64,000 nucleotides of DNA. Source: Sphingobium yanoikuyae (GTDB taxonomy: Bacteria > Pseudomonadota > Alphaproteobacteria > Sphingomonadales > Sphingomonadaceae). Each line of letters starts with the position of its first letter. Positions within the stretch are counted from its first letter, which is position 1. A program made the position numbers and the translations under genes. Below are positions 1 through 7,321 of this stretch, one piece after another. The DNA lies in contig NZ_CP139979.1 of assembly GCF_034424525.1 (NCBI RefSeq), positions 3,125,001 to 3,189,000 of the forward strand. Direction: 5' to 3'. A model generated the notes under the pieces. That model was not told where the DNA came from and made no database searches. It saw only the letters and a list, made by a program, of their open reading frames with translations.

Positions 1-770
1 ACATCCTCGCCGGCCTCGTCAACAAGACCAGCGGCTCCGCCAGCATCTGGGGCTTCGACATCGACGCCAATCCCCGCAATGCGAAGAACAGCATCGGCAT
101 CGTGCCGCAGGAGATTGTCTTCGATCCCTTCTTCACCCCGTTCGAGACACTGGAGAACCAGGCCGGCTATTATGGCGTGCCCAAGGACAGACGCCGCTCG
201 ATGGAGTTGCTGCGCGCGGTCCATCTGGAGGACAAGGCCAATGCCTATGCCCGCACTTTGTCGGGCGGCATGAAGCGCCGGCTGCTGGTGGCCAAGGCGA
301 TGGTCCATTCGCCGCCGATCCTGGTGCTGGACGAACCCACCGCCGGCGTCGACGTGCAACTGCGCCAGCAGCTCTGGGCCTATGTGAAGGAACTGAACGC
401 CATGGGGGTGACGATCGTCCTCACCACCCATTATCTCGAAGAGGCCGAGGAGTTGTGCGACCGCATCGGCATCATCAACCATGGCCGGGTCATCACCGAC
501 AAACCCACCCGCGAGCTGATCGCGATGGCGCAGGAAAAGGTGGTGCAGGTCACCGTCGACCGCGACATCACCGCCCCGCCGAGCGACCCCAGCTTCGAGA
601 AGGTCGAACTGACCGACGAGCGCACCCTCACCATCACCTATATGAAGAACCGCGCCAATGCCGGCCAGGTGCTGAGCGCGGTGCAGGCCGGCGGCCTCGC
701 CATCGTCGACGTCGTCACCCGCGACCCCGACCTGGAGGATGTCTTCCTCAACCTGACGGCGGCGGCGTAG
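1..770 (+). CDS. ABC transporter ATP-binding protein (5'-truncated by window edge)
   Basis: The reading frame is open from the first bases (frame starting at base 3), so the N-terminus and Walker A motif lie outside the window. Visible motifs in order are a Q-loop (GIVPQE), the ABC signature LSGGMKRR, Walker B with ILVLDEPTAGVD, and the switch histidine in LTTHYLEEAEEL. This order and the DEPTAGVD/THYLEEAE pattern are typical of cytoplasmic ATPases of ABC-2 type exporters (drug, polysaccharide or daunorubicin-type). The C-terminal 80 residues form the accessory domain common in this group. The permease is not downstream, so it presumably lies upstream. Substrate cannot be told. Confidence 0.9.
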   Translation, partial: ILAGLVNKTSGSASIWGFDIDANPRNAKNSIGIVPQEIVFDPFFTPFETLENQAGYYGVPKDRRRSMELLRAVHLEDKANAYARTLSGGMKRRLLVAKAMVHSPPILVLDEPTAGVDVQLRQQLWAYVKELNAMGVTIVLTTHYLEEAEELCDRIGIINHGRVITDKPTRELIAMAQEKVVQVTVDRDITAPPSDPSFEKVELTDERTLTITYMKNRANAGQVLSAVQAGGLAIVDVVTRDPDLEDVFLNLTAAA

Positions 771-791
771 ATAATAAGGGGGGAAGGAACC

Positions 792-1388
792 GTGGGCTTC
801 AAGATTTCATGGCTGGCATTTGAAGCGCTCGACAAGGCCACTCTGCTCGATGCGCTTGGCTTTCATGATACCGGTGCATCGGACGAAGCGAACGAAGCGC
901 CCTTTTCCGCAGCCCAACTGCCAAACGGATGGAGCATCATCTGGTCGAATGACTTTGGCTGGATAGAGACGCAATCTGTCAAACTGCCCTTCCCGACCAA
1001 GAGGACAATCGCCTGCCAGTTGCATGAAGGCCTGATGTTCAGCGCCGCCCATGGTGCCAAAGATGGGATTGAAATGTGGAGCCTGTCGCATGATGCGCAG
1101 ACAGACCTGCACAATCTATCCATGACTGGCGATCTGCCAGCCACGTTTCCGGCAATCCGAGATCGCCTGTTCGAGGAACAGAAGGCAGAAGATGCAGGCA
1201 GTGCAGAAGTCGATTTCATATTCGACATCCCCATCGAACTGGCGCAGAGCGTCACGGGCTTTCGCCATGATTTATGGGAAATGGATGGCCGTCGCCCCAA
1301 CTGGAGCGTCATCGAACCAAAATCACCCCCACGCCCTCAGCACAGCTTCTTTAAGTGGCCCTTCAAGCGGAAGGGAGAGAGTAGATAA
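792..1388 (+). CDS. hypothetical protein, 198 aa, atypical composition
   Basis: GTG start at 792 behind a purine-rich GGGGGGAAGGAA stretch. The stop codon shares its last base with the nadB ATG, so the gene could be co-transcribed with nadB. The protein has no signal peptide, no membrane segment and no motif I recognise. It is rich in aromatic residues (WSIIWSNDFGWIE) and ends in a basic tail. Its codons are visibly more A/T-rich than those of the flanking ABC ATPase and nadB, which suggests recent acquisition. The size and Trp-rich acidic sequence resemble some immunity or DUF proteins, but that is only an impression. Confidence 0.65.
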   Translation: MGFKISWLAFEALDKATLLDALGFHDTGASDEANEAPFSAAQLPNGWSIIWSNDFGWIETQSVKLPFPTKRTIACQLHEGLMFSAAHGAKDGIEMWSLSHDAQTDLHNLSMTGDLPATFPAIRDRLFEEQKAEDAGSAEVDFIFDIPIELAQSVTGFRHDLWEMDGRRPNWSVIEPKSPPRPQHSFFKWPFKRKGESR

Positions 1389-3007
1389 TGCCCACCATCA
1401 CCCATGACGTCGTCATCATCGGTTCCGGCGCGGCCGGGCTGACAGCCGCCATCAACCTCGCGCAGGACCGCAAGGTGGTGGTGCTGGCCAAGGGCGCGCT
1501 GGATGGCGGATCGACCAACTGGGCGCAGGGCGGCATCGCCGCGGTACTCGATGCGGGTGACAGTTTTGCGGCCCATGTCCATGACACGATGGTCGCGGGC
1601 GCCGGCCTCAACGATCAGGACACGGTCGAGTTCGTCGTCTCCGAAGCCCCCGCCGCGATCGAGCGGCTGGCGGAACTGGGCGTGCCCTTCAATCCCAATG
1701 AAGAGGGGGATGGCGACGAGTTCGGCGAACGCTGGCACCTGACCCGCGAGGGCGGGCACAGCCATCGCCGCATCGTCCATGTCGACGACGCCACCGGCCA
1801 TGCCGTTCAGGTCGCGCTGCTCAAGGCCGCGCGCGCCAATCCCAACATCACCCTGATGGAGGATATGGTCGCGGTCGACCTCATCACCTCGCGCCATGGC
1901 GAGCGCTATTCGGGCGACGGCCATGTCTGGGGCGTCTATGCCTTCAACAAGCAGACCGGCCATGTCGACGCGATCCTCGGCCGCGCGACCATCCTGTGCA
2001 CCGGCGGCGCGGGCCGCACCTATCTCTTCTCCACCGCGCCGCGTGGCGCGACCGGCGACGGCATCGCCATGGCATGGCGCGCCGGCTGCCGCGTGTCGAA
2101 CATGGAGATGAACCAGTTCCACCCCACCTGCCTCTATAATCTGGAGGTCAAGAATTTCCTGATTACCGAGGCGGTGCGGGGCGAAGGCGGCCACCTGAAA
2201 CTCCCCCCCGGCGTGCCGGGCGGCGGCGAGCGTTTCATGCCCCGCTTCGATCCCCGCGCCGAACTGGCGCCGCGCGACGTGGTCGCCCGCGCCATCGACC
2301 ATGAGATCAAGCGGCTGGGCCTCGACTATGTCCATCTCGACATCAGCCACAAGCCGCCCGAGTTCGTGAAGCAGCATTTCCCGACCATCTATGCCCGGCT
2401 GCTCGATCTCGACATCGACATCACCAGGGAGCCGATCCCGGTCGTCCCGGCGCAGCATTATACCTGCGGCGGCGTCATCATCGACCTGGACGGCCGCACC
2501 GACCTGCCCGGCCTCTATGCCGCTGGCGAAGTGACCGAAAGCGGCCTGCACGGCGCCAATCGCCTCGCCTCCAACTCGCTGCTCGAATGTTTCGTCTTCG
2601 GCGAGGCGGCGGCCAAGCATATCCGCGCCCATTGGGACGAACTGCCCGCCCCGCCGCCGATCCGGCCGTGGGACGAGAGCCGCGTCACCAACAGCGACGA
2701 GGAAGTCATCGTCCAGCATAACTGGAAGGAAATCCGCCGCTTCATGTGGGACTATGTCGGCATCGTCCGCACCACCAAGCGGCTGGAGCGCGCCCAGCAT
2801 CGCATCGACCTGCTGTCGAAGGAAGTCGATGAATATTACGGTAATTTCCGCGTGACGCCGGACCTGATCGAGCTGCGCAACCTGCTCGAAGTCGCCCGGC
2901 TGGTGGTCCGCTCGGCGCTCCATCGCAAGGAAAGCCGCGGCCTGCACTACACGCTCGACTATCCCGAAACGCTGGCGCAAGCCGTCGACACGGTGCTGGC
3001 GCCCTGA
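1388..3007 (+). CDS. nadB: L-aspartate oxidase
   Basis: FAD-dependent oxidation of L-aspartate to iminoaspartate, the first step of de novo NAD synthesis in the cytoplasm; NadA then makes quinolinate. The N-terminus carries the dinucleotide-binding motif IIGSGAAGLTAAI, followed by STNWAQGGIAAVL, typical of NadB and related succinate dehydrogenase flavoproteins. HLTREGGHSHRRI and the C-terminal HGANRLASNSLLE block are also characteristic. The length of 539 aa is normal. nadA and nadC are not adjacent. The gene starts on the last base of the upstream hypothetical gene and is followed by a strong hairpin. Confidence 0.95.
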   Translation: MPTITHDVVIIGSGAAGLTAAINLAQDRKVVVLAKGALDGGSTNWAQGGIAAVLDAGDSFAAHVHDTMVAGAGLNDQDTVEFVVSEAPAAIERLAELGVPFNPNEEGDGDEFGERWHLTREGGHSHRRIVHVDDATGHAVQVALLKAARANPNITLMEDMVAVDLITSRHGERYSGDGHVWGVYAFNKQTGHVDAILGRATILCTGGAGRTYLFSTAPRGATGDGIAMAWRAGCRVSNMEMNQFHPTCLYNLEVKNFLITEAVRGEGGHLKLPPGVPGGGERFMPRFDPRAELAPRDVVARAIDHEIKRLGLDYVHLDISHKPPEFVKQHFPTIYARLLDLDIDITREPIPVVPAQHYTCGGVIIDLDGRTDLPGLYAAGEVTESGLHGANRLASNSLLECFVFGEAAAKHIRAHWDELPAPPPIRPWDESRVTNSDEEVIVQHNWKEIRRFMWDYVGIVRTTKRLERAQHRIDLLSKEVDEYYGNFRVTPDLIELRNLLEVARLVVRSALHRKESRGLHYTLDYPETLAQAVDTVLAP

Positions 3008-3017
3008 CCCAAAAAAG

Positions 3018-3043
3018 AGGCGCGGCCGGGCAGCCGCGCCTTT
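3018..3043 (+). terminator. hairpin after nadB
   Basis: Perfect 9-bp G+C-rich stem AGGCGCGGC / GCCGCGCCT with a 6-nt loop, eleven bases after the nadB stop. It is followed by TTT and preceded by an A-run, so it could act in both directions between the convergent nadB and hydrolase genes. Confidence 0.75.
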
Positions 3044-3123
3044 GAAGGGAGGAGGAGCAAACGCCAGGGGCGTCGTCTCGCCGACCAAATTAGCGCCGAT
3101 GCAGACCGGCGCTTTGATCGAGG

Positions 3124-3966
3124 TCAAACGCCCTTGAGGAAATTGCCCAGCGCCGCGTTGAACCGGGTCGGCTGGTCGGCCATCACGACATGGCCGCTCG
3201 GCCCGATCGGCAGCAGCTTCGCGTCCTTCTTGGCCGCATAGGCAGCCCGGAAGCGCCGGGTGATCTCGACCGACTGGGCCTGGTCCGTGCCGACGGCATA
3301 GACCACCGACATCGGCACCCCGATCCGGCCGAGCTGCGGGCCAAGGTCGGTATTGGCCAGGTCGCGCAGCGCGGTGGCGATCACCTCCGGATTGCTGCCC
3401 TCCGCCCCCGGCGCCTGCGCGACGATCTGGGCGAGGTAGCGGCGCCCGGCCGCCGTGCCGGTGAAATATTGGCTGAGCTGGTCGGCCAGATAGCCCATGC
3501 CATTGGCGGTGCCGCCGACCATCGCCGCCCCGGCGGGCAGCATGTCGACCACCATCACCCGGCTGGCGAGGCCCCTGAGGCCCTGCATCATCGCCAGCGT
3601 GCCGCCCATGCTGTGCCCGACCACCGCCGGTCGCCGCAGTCCCGCGGCGGCAATATAGCGGGCAATCTCGTCCGCCACCGGCTGCACCACCGGCCCGCTG
3701 CCATTGGCGTCGGCAGCCAGCCCCGCAAAGCCGCGGACATGGACCAGATGCCAGCGATAGCCCGGCATCTGCCCCGTCACGCCGTTCCAGATGCCCGGAC
3801 CACTGGCAAGGCCGGGGATCAGCAGCACGTCCCGGCCACTGCCGCGCACCGTCACCATGATCCGGCGCGAGGCAAAATCCGCCGCCAGTGCCGGCATCGC
3901 CCATCCCGCTGCAAGCGCGCCCGCGCCGCAGAGCAGGCTGCGTCGATCCATCAGTCCATCCGTCAT
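3124..3966 (-). CDS. alpha/beta hydrolase, exported (twin-arginine signal)
   Basis: A 280-aa alpha/beta-hydrolase-fold enzyme. The N-terminus MDRRSLLCGAGALAAG followed by AMPALA reads as a Tat-type signal peptide with an AxA cleavage site, which places the enzyme in the periplasm. The nucleophile elbow is GHSMGG, an oxyanion region LIPGLASG precedes it, and the catalytic His is in GPSGHVVM near the C-terminus. Substrate is unknown; the family includes esterases and haloperoxidase-like enzymes. ATG at 3951 (MDRRSLL) is an alternative start. It converges on nadB across the hairpin at 3018. Confidence 0.85.
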   Translation of the reverse strand: MTDGLMDRRSLLCGAGALAAGWAMPALAADFASRRIMVTVRGSGRDVLLIPGLASGPGIWNGVTGQMPGYRWHLVHVRGFAGLAADANGSGPVVQPVADEIARYIAAAGLRRPAVVGHSMGGTLAMMQGLRGLASRVMVVDMLPAGAAMVGGTANGMGYLADQLSQYFTGTAAGRRYLAQIVAQAPGAEGSNPEVIATALRDLANTDLGPQLGRIGVPMSVVYAVGTDQAQSVEITRRFRAAYAAKKDAKLLPIGPSGHVVMADQPTRFNAALGNFLKGV

Positions 3967-4121
3967 CCGCTCCCTATTGCCGCCCCGCCGCTGAACCGCA
4001 ACTGAGCGCCGTTCCGCCGTTCAGACTCCTTACATCGCAATTGTGGAATCATTCGTCGCATCGTCCTTGCCTACAATGCGGGTCGCCGCGCCTTGTAACG
4101 GCTTGAAGTGCGGGGTTAGTG

Positions 4122-5270
4122 ATGAGTTCGAATGATAGCAGGCGCGTCTCGTCGCGCCTTGTGCTTGCGGTGGTTGCCTTGTCCGCCTGCGTCGGCGCGC
4201 CCCCCCAGCCGGGTGCCCAGGCCAGCAGCGCGCGACCGAATAATCCGCCGCGCCAGACGGTGCAGCCCACGACCAACACATGGCCGATCAAGCAGGTCGC
4301 CAATCCCCCCGCCCCGTTCAAGGATATCGACCAGCGCGAGCAGCCTTCGCCCGCACTCGTCAGCGTGATCCAGAATCTGGGCCAGAGCTTTCGGGGCAAG
4401 GTCGGCATCGCGGTGCGCCGGGTCGGGGCGGACTGGACCGTCGCCTATAATGGCAATGCCCTGTTCCCGCAGCAGAGCGTGTCGAAGCTGTGGGTATCGA
4501 TGACCTTCCTCGATGCGGTCGATCGCGGCAAGATCCGCCTCGCCGATTCGACCACCATCACGAAGAAGGATCTGACCCTGTTCCACCAGCCGAGCGCGGC
4601 GATGGTGGGATCGAGCGGCTGGACCACCACCTATTCCGACCTGATGCGCCGCGCGATGACGCAGAGCGACAATACCGCCAACGACACGCTGCTGCGCGCG
4701 GTCGGCGGGCCGGACGCGGTGCGTGGCTATCTGGCACGCCGCCACATCGCCAATATCCGCTTTGGTCCGGGCGAACGGCTGTTGCAATCGACCACCGCCG
4801 GCCTCGACTGGCGGCAGGATTATTCGATCGGCCGCAATTTCTACGCCGCCCGCGCCGCGCTCCCCATGTCGGTGCGGCAGAAGGCGCTCGACAATTATCT
4901 CGCCAGCCCGCCCGATGGCGCCGCGCCGGCGTCGATCGTGCAGGCGCTGGCCAAGCTCAAGGAAGGCGACATGCTGTCCTCCGCATCGGCCCGCGTGCTG
5001 ATGAACTTCATGGAGGAAGCCAAGACCGGGCCGCAGCGGATCAAGGGCGGCGTGCCGCATAGCTGGACCTATATGCACAAGACCGGCACCGGGCAGGATC
5101 TGCCGCCGCGATCGACCGGCTTCAACGATGTCGGCATCATGACCGCGCCCGACGGCACCAGCTATGCGGTTGCGGTGATGATCGGCAGCACCACCGTGTC
5201 GATCCCCGAACGCTGGCAGCTGATGCAGGCCGTATCGCGCGCCGTGGTTGCCAATCACGAGAAACGGTGA
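4122..5270 (+). CDS. serine hydrolase, class A beta-lactamase-like fold, lipoprotein-like N-terminus
   Basis: A 382-aa protein with the three active-site boxes of penicillin-recognising enzymes: SVSK (SxxK), SDN in QSDNTAND, and KTG in MHKTGTG. The N-terminus is a short hydrophobic segment ending LSAC, which could be a lipobox. The region aligned with the class A ExxLN motif reads FGPGERLLQ, and about 90 residues separate it from KTG, more than in a typical class A enzyme. Deacylation geometry may therefore differ. It may be a D-alanyl-D-alanine-processing enzyme or a beta-lactamase relative; resistance cannot be claimed. ATG 4122 is preferred over GTG 4119. Confidence 0.85.
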   Translation: MSSNDSRRVSSRLVLAVVALSACVGAPPQPGAQASSARPNNPPRQTVQPTTNTWPIKQVANPPAPFKDIDQREQPSPALVSVIQNLGQSFRGKVGIAVRRVGADWTVAYNGNALFPQQSVSKLWVSMTFLDAVDRGKIRLADSTTITKKDLTLFHQPSAAMVGSSGWTTTYSDLMRRAMTQSDNTANDTLLRAVGGPDAVRGYLARRHIANIRFGPGERLLQSTTAGLDWRQDYSIGRNFYAARAALPMSVRQKALDNYLASPPDGAAPASIVQALAKLKEGDMLSSASARVLMNFMEEAKTGPQRIKGGVPHSWTYMHKTGTGQDLPPRSTGFNDVGIMTAPDGTSYAVAVMIGSTTVSIPERWQLMQAVSRAVVANHEKR

Positions 5271-5273
5271 CGA

Positions 5274-6080
5274 TCAGAAGCGCCTGACGAGGCCGACATA
5301 GAGTTCGGCGTCGGGGCTGTGATGGTTGAGGCCCAGATTGGCGCCGGCATCGAACTGCATGTCGTCGCCCGCCTGCCAGCCGAGCGACAGGCCGGCCAGC
5401 GCCTGGGTGGCATGGCCGTCGGGATCATCGTCGCGCATCAGCGACGCCTCGATCGATCCGGACAGGCTGTCGCTGATATCGAAGCCCAGCCCGGCGACGC
5501 TGCCATAGGCCAGATGCCGGCCATCGCCATCCTCATCGACCGCCGCATCCACTTCCGGCGTTGCCAGCAGGCTGAAACCCTGGCCCAGATCATAGCTGAT
5601 CGGCACCAGCATCCCGGCGCCCCAGTCGCCATCGCCGATCGCGTCGCCGCCGGTCGGCAGGCTGGCATAGGGCATGACCGCGATCGAGAAGCCCGAACCA
5701 TCCGGATTGCGCAGATTCTGCCGCAGCGCGACGCGCATGTCGCCGATGCCACTGTCCTTCTCGACCGCACCGGTCACGCGATCGCGCGTGCGCACATGGC
5801 CAAAAGCGGTCCAGCCCAGTTGCGCTTCCAGGCTGTCGGTCAGTCCGATGCGCAGCAGTGCGTCGCCGAAGTTCACAGTGTCGATGCGGCTCTCCGCATC
5901 CTGCTCGCGGGTCCAGTCGCCCAGCCCCAGTTCGACCTGCACCTTGCCCGGCGCCATGGTGCAGGGCGGCGTGTCCAGACCCGGCCGGTCGGCGCAGAAT
6001 TCCCGCGCGTCCTGCGTCCAGGCCGCGCTGCCCTGCGCCGCCATCGCCAGCAGCATCGCCGCCCCCCATGCCCGCATCAT
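5274..6080 (-). CDS. outer-membrane beta-barrel protein (phenol-degradation MetA-like)
   Basis: A 268-aa protein with a cleavable signal (MMRAWGAAMLLAMAAQGSAA), alternating amphipathic strands throughout and a C-terminal Phe (VGLVRRF), the usual outer-membrane barrel ending. The pattern PGKVQVELGLGDW ... TDSLEAQLGW ... MPYASLPTGGD matches the transporter family named after the MetA pathway of phenol degradation. The role is probably porin-like; the substrate is unknown. It converges on the serine hydrolase gene with a 3-base gap. Nearby aromatic-degradation genes are absent. Confidence 0.8.
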   Translation of the reverse strand: MMRAWGAAMLLAMAAQGSAAWTQDAREFCADRPGLDTPPCTMAPGKVQVELGLGDWTREQDAESRIDTVNFGDALLRIGLTDSLEAQLGWTAFGHVRTRDRVTGAVEKDSGIGDMRVALRQNLRNPDGSGFSIAVMPYASLPTGGDAIGDGDWGAGMLVPISYDLGQGFSLLATPEVDAAVDEDGDGRHLAYGSVAGLGFDISDSLSGSIEASLMRDDDPDGHATQALAGLSLGWQAGDDMQFDAGANLGLNHHSPDAELYVGLVRRF

Positions 6081-6182
6081 ACGCCCTCCCCTTCCCAATC
6101 TGTTTCCAGCGCAACGAAACGGATAGGAAGCGGCAAATATCCCGCGCTGGCCTTTACTGTCCCGCTGCGGCACTAAGTCCCT

Positions 6183-7274
6183 ATGCCGCGCCCCTTTTCC
6201 TCGCTGCTCGACCGCGTGACGCCGCGCACCATCGATGAACTGGAATGTGCGCTGTCGGTGCTGGGCGCGATCCTGCTCGCCCATCTGCTGGGCGCCACCC
6301 ATGTCTCCTGGGCCGCCTTTGCCGGCTATATGGTCATGCGCGGCCATGCCGCTGAAACATTGGCGCGCGGCGTGCTGCGGATTATCGGCACGGTCGCGGG
6401 CGGCCTGATCGCGCTGGGCAGCGCGCCCTTCATTGTCGGCTACTGGCCCGCCGCTGCTGCTGCGCTGGCGCTGATGGGGACGATCAGCCTCTATGCCGCG
6501 ATCACCTCGCGCCGCTCCTATGCCTGGCTCTTCTTCGGACTGACCTATGCGATGGTCGTGCTCGACAAGATCGAGCATCCTGCGATCGCCCTGCCCGAAT
6601 TCGTCCAGACCCGCGTGCTCGAAACGCTCGCCGGTATCGCCGCCAGCCTGATCGTCAGCCTGGCCTCCACCCTGACCCTGCGCCGCCGCTGGCCGGCCAA
6701 GCGCACGCCCGCCGCGACCGGCGCGGGCTGGCACGGGGATTCGCTGCGCCATGCGCTGCAGGCCGGCGTGGCGCTGGCGCTGCTGGTGGCGCTCAATGCC
6801 TGGATTCCCGTACCCGCGCTGGCGCAGGGGGCGATCATGATCATGGCAGTGATGCTGCTGCCGGTCACCGGCATCGGGTCGAGCGGCCTCGCCCCGGTCA
6901 GCCAGCGCATCCTGCAACGCATGATCGGCTGCATCGGCGGCGCCTTGTTCGCCGCCTTCTTCCTGGTCGCGGGCGCCGACAATATGACGCTGCTGCTCGG
7001 CGCCACCGCGATCGGCGTGATGCTGGGCCGGCATCTGGAAAATGGCGATCCGACCCATCGCTATGTCGGCACCCAGTTCACCCTGGCGGTGCTGGTGATG
7101 CTGGTGCCCGACCGCTATGACCAGCTGGTGCTGGAACCGGGCGTCGAGCGGCTGATGGCGATCTTCATCGGCATGGCCGTGCTGATGCCGGTGCTGCTGG
7201 TCGGCCATCTGCTGAGCCGCCGGCGCGCCGACGAAGTGACCGCCCCGGCCAGCGGCGAGAGCGGCGGCGTGTAA
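6183..7274 (+). CDS. FUSC family inner-membrane protein
   Basis: A 363-aa protein with two blocks of hydrophobic helices separated by a short basic linker around residues 165-180 (RRRWPAKRT), the layout of FUSC/aromatic-acid-exporter-like proteins. The helices (LGAILLAHLL, IIGTVAGGLIAL, LVALNAWIPV, AALFAAFFLV-like) are clear; the usual large cytoplasmic domain is short. It is divergent from the barrel gene at 6080, with about 100 bases between them, so the two might share regulation as inner and outer partners of an efflux path. That link is inference. Confidence 0.75.
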   Translation: MPRPFSSLLDRVTPRTIDELECALSVLGAILLAHLLGATHVSWAAFAGYMVMRGHAAETLARGVLRIIGTVAGGLIALGSAPFIVGYWPAAAAALALMGTISLYAAITSRRSYAWLFFGLTYAMVVLDKIEHPAIALPEFVQTRVLETLAGIAASLIVSLASTLTLRRRWPAKRTPAATGAGWHGDSLRHALQAGVALALLVALNAWIPVPALAQGAIMIMAVMLLPVTGIGSSGLAPVSQRILQRMIGCIGGALFAAFFLVAGADNMTLLLGATAIGVMLGRHLENGDPTHRYVGTQFTLAVLVMLVPDRYDQLVLEPGVERLMAIFIGMAVLMPVLLVGHLLSRRRADEVTAPASGESGGV

Positions 7275-7321
7275 GCGCCCGGCACTGGAGCGGCGGGCCA
7301 AACCCCGCTATCCCCTGCCCC

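Noticed and set aside
1337..3904. An 855-codon open frame antisense to nadB
   Set aside because: It lies across nadB and the hydrolase gene, both with strong family motifs, and its low-complexity Gly/Arg/Ala-rich translation is typical of antisense frames in G+C-rich DNA.
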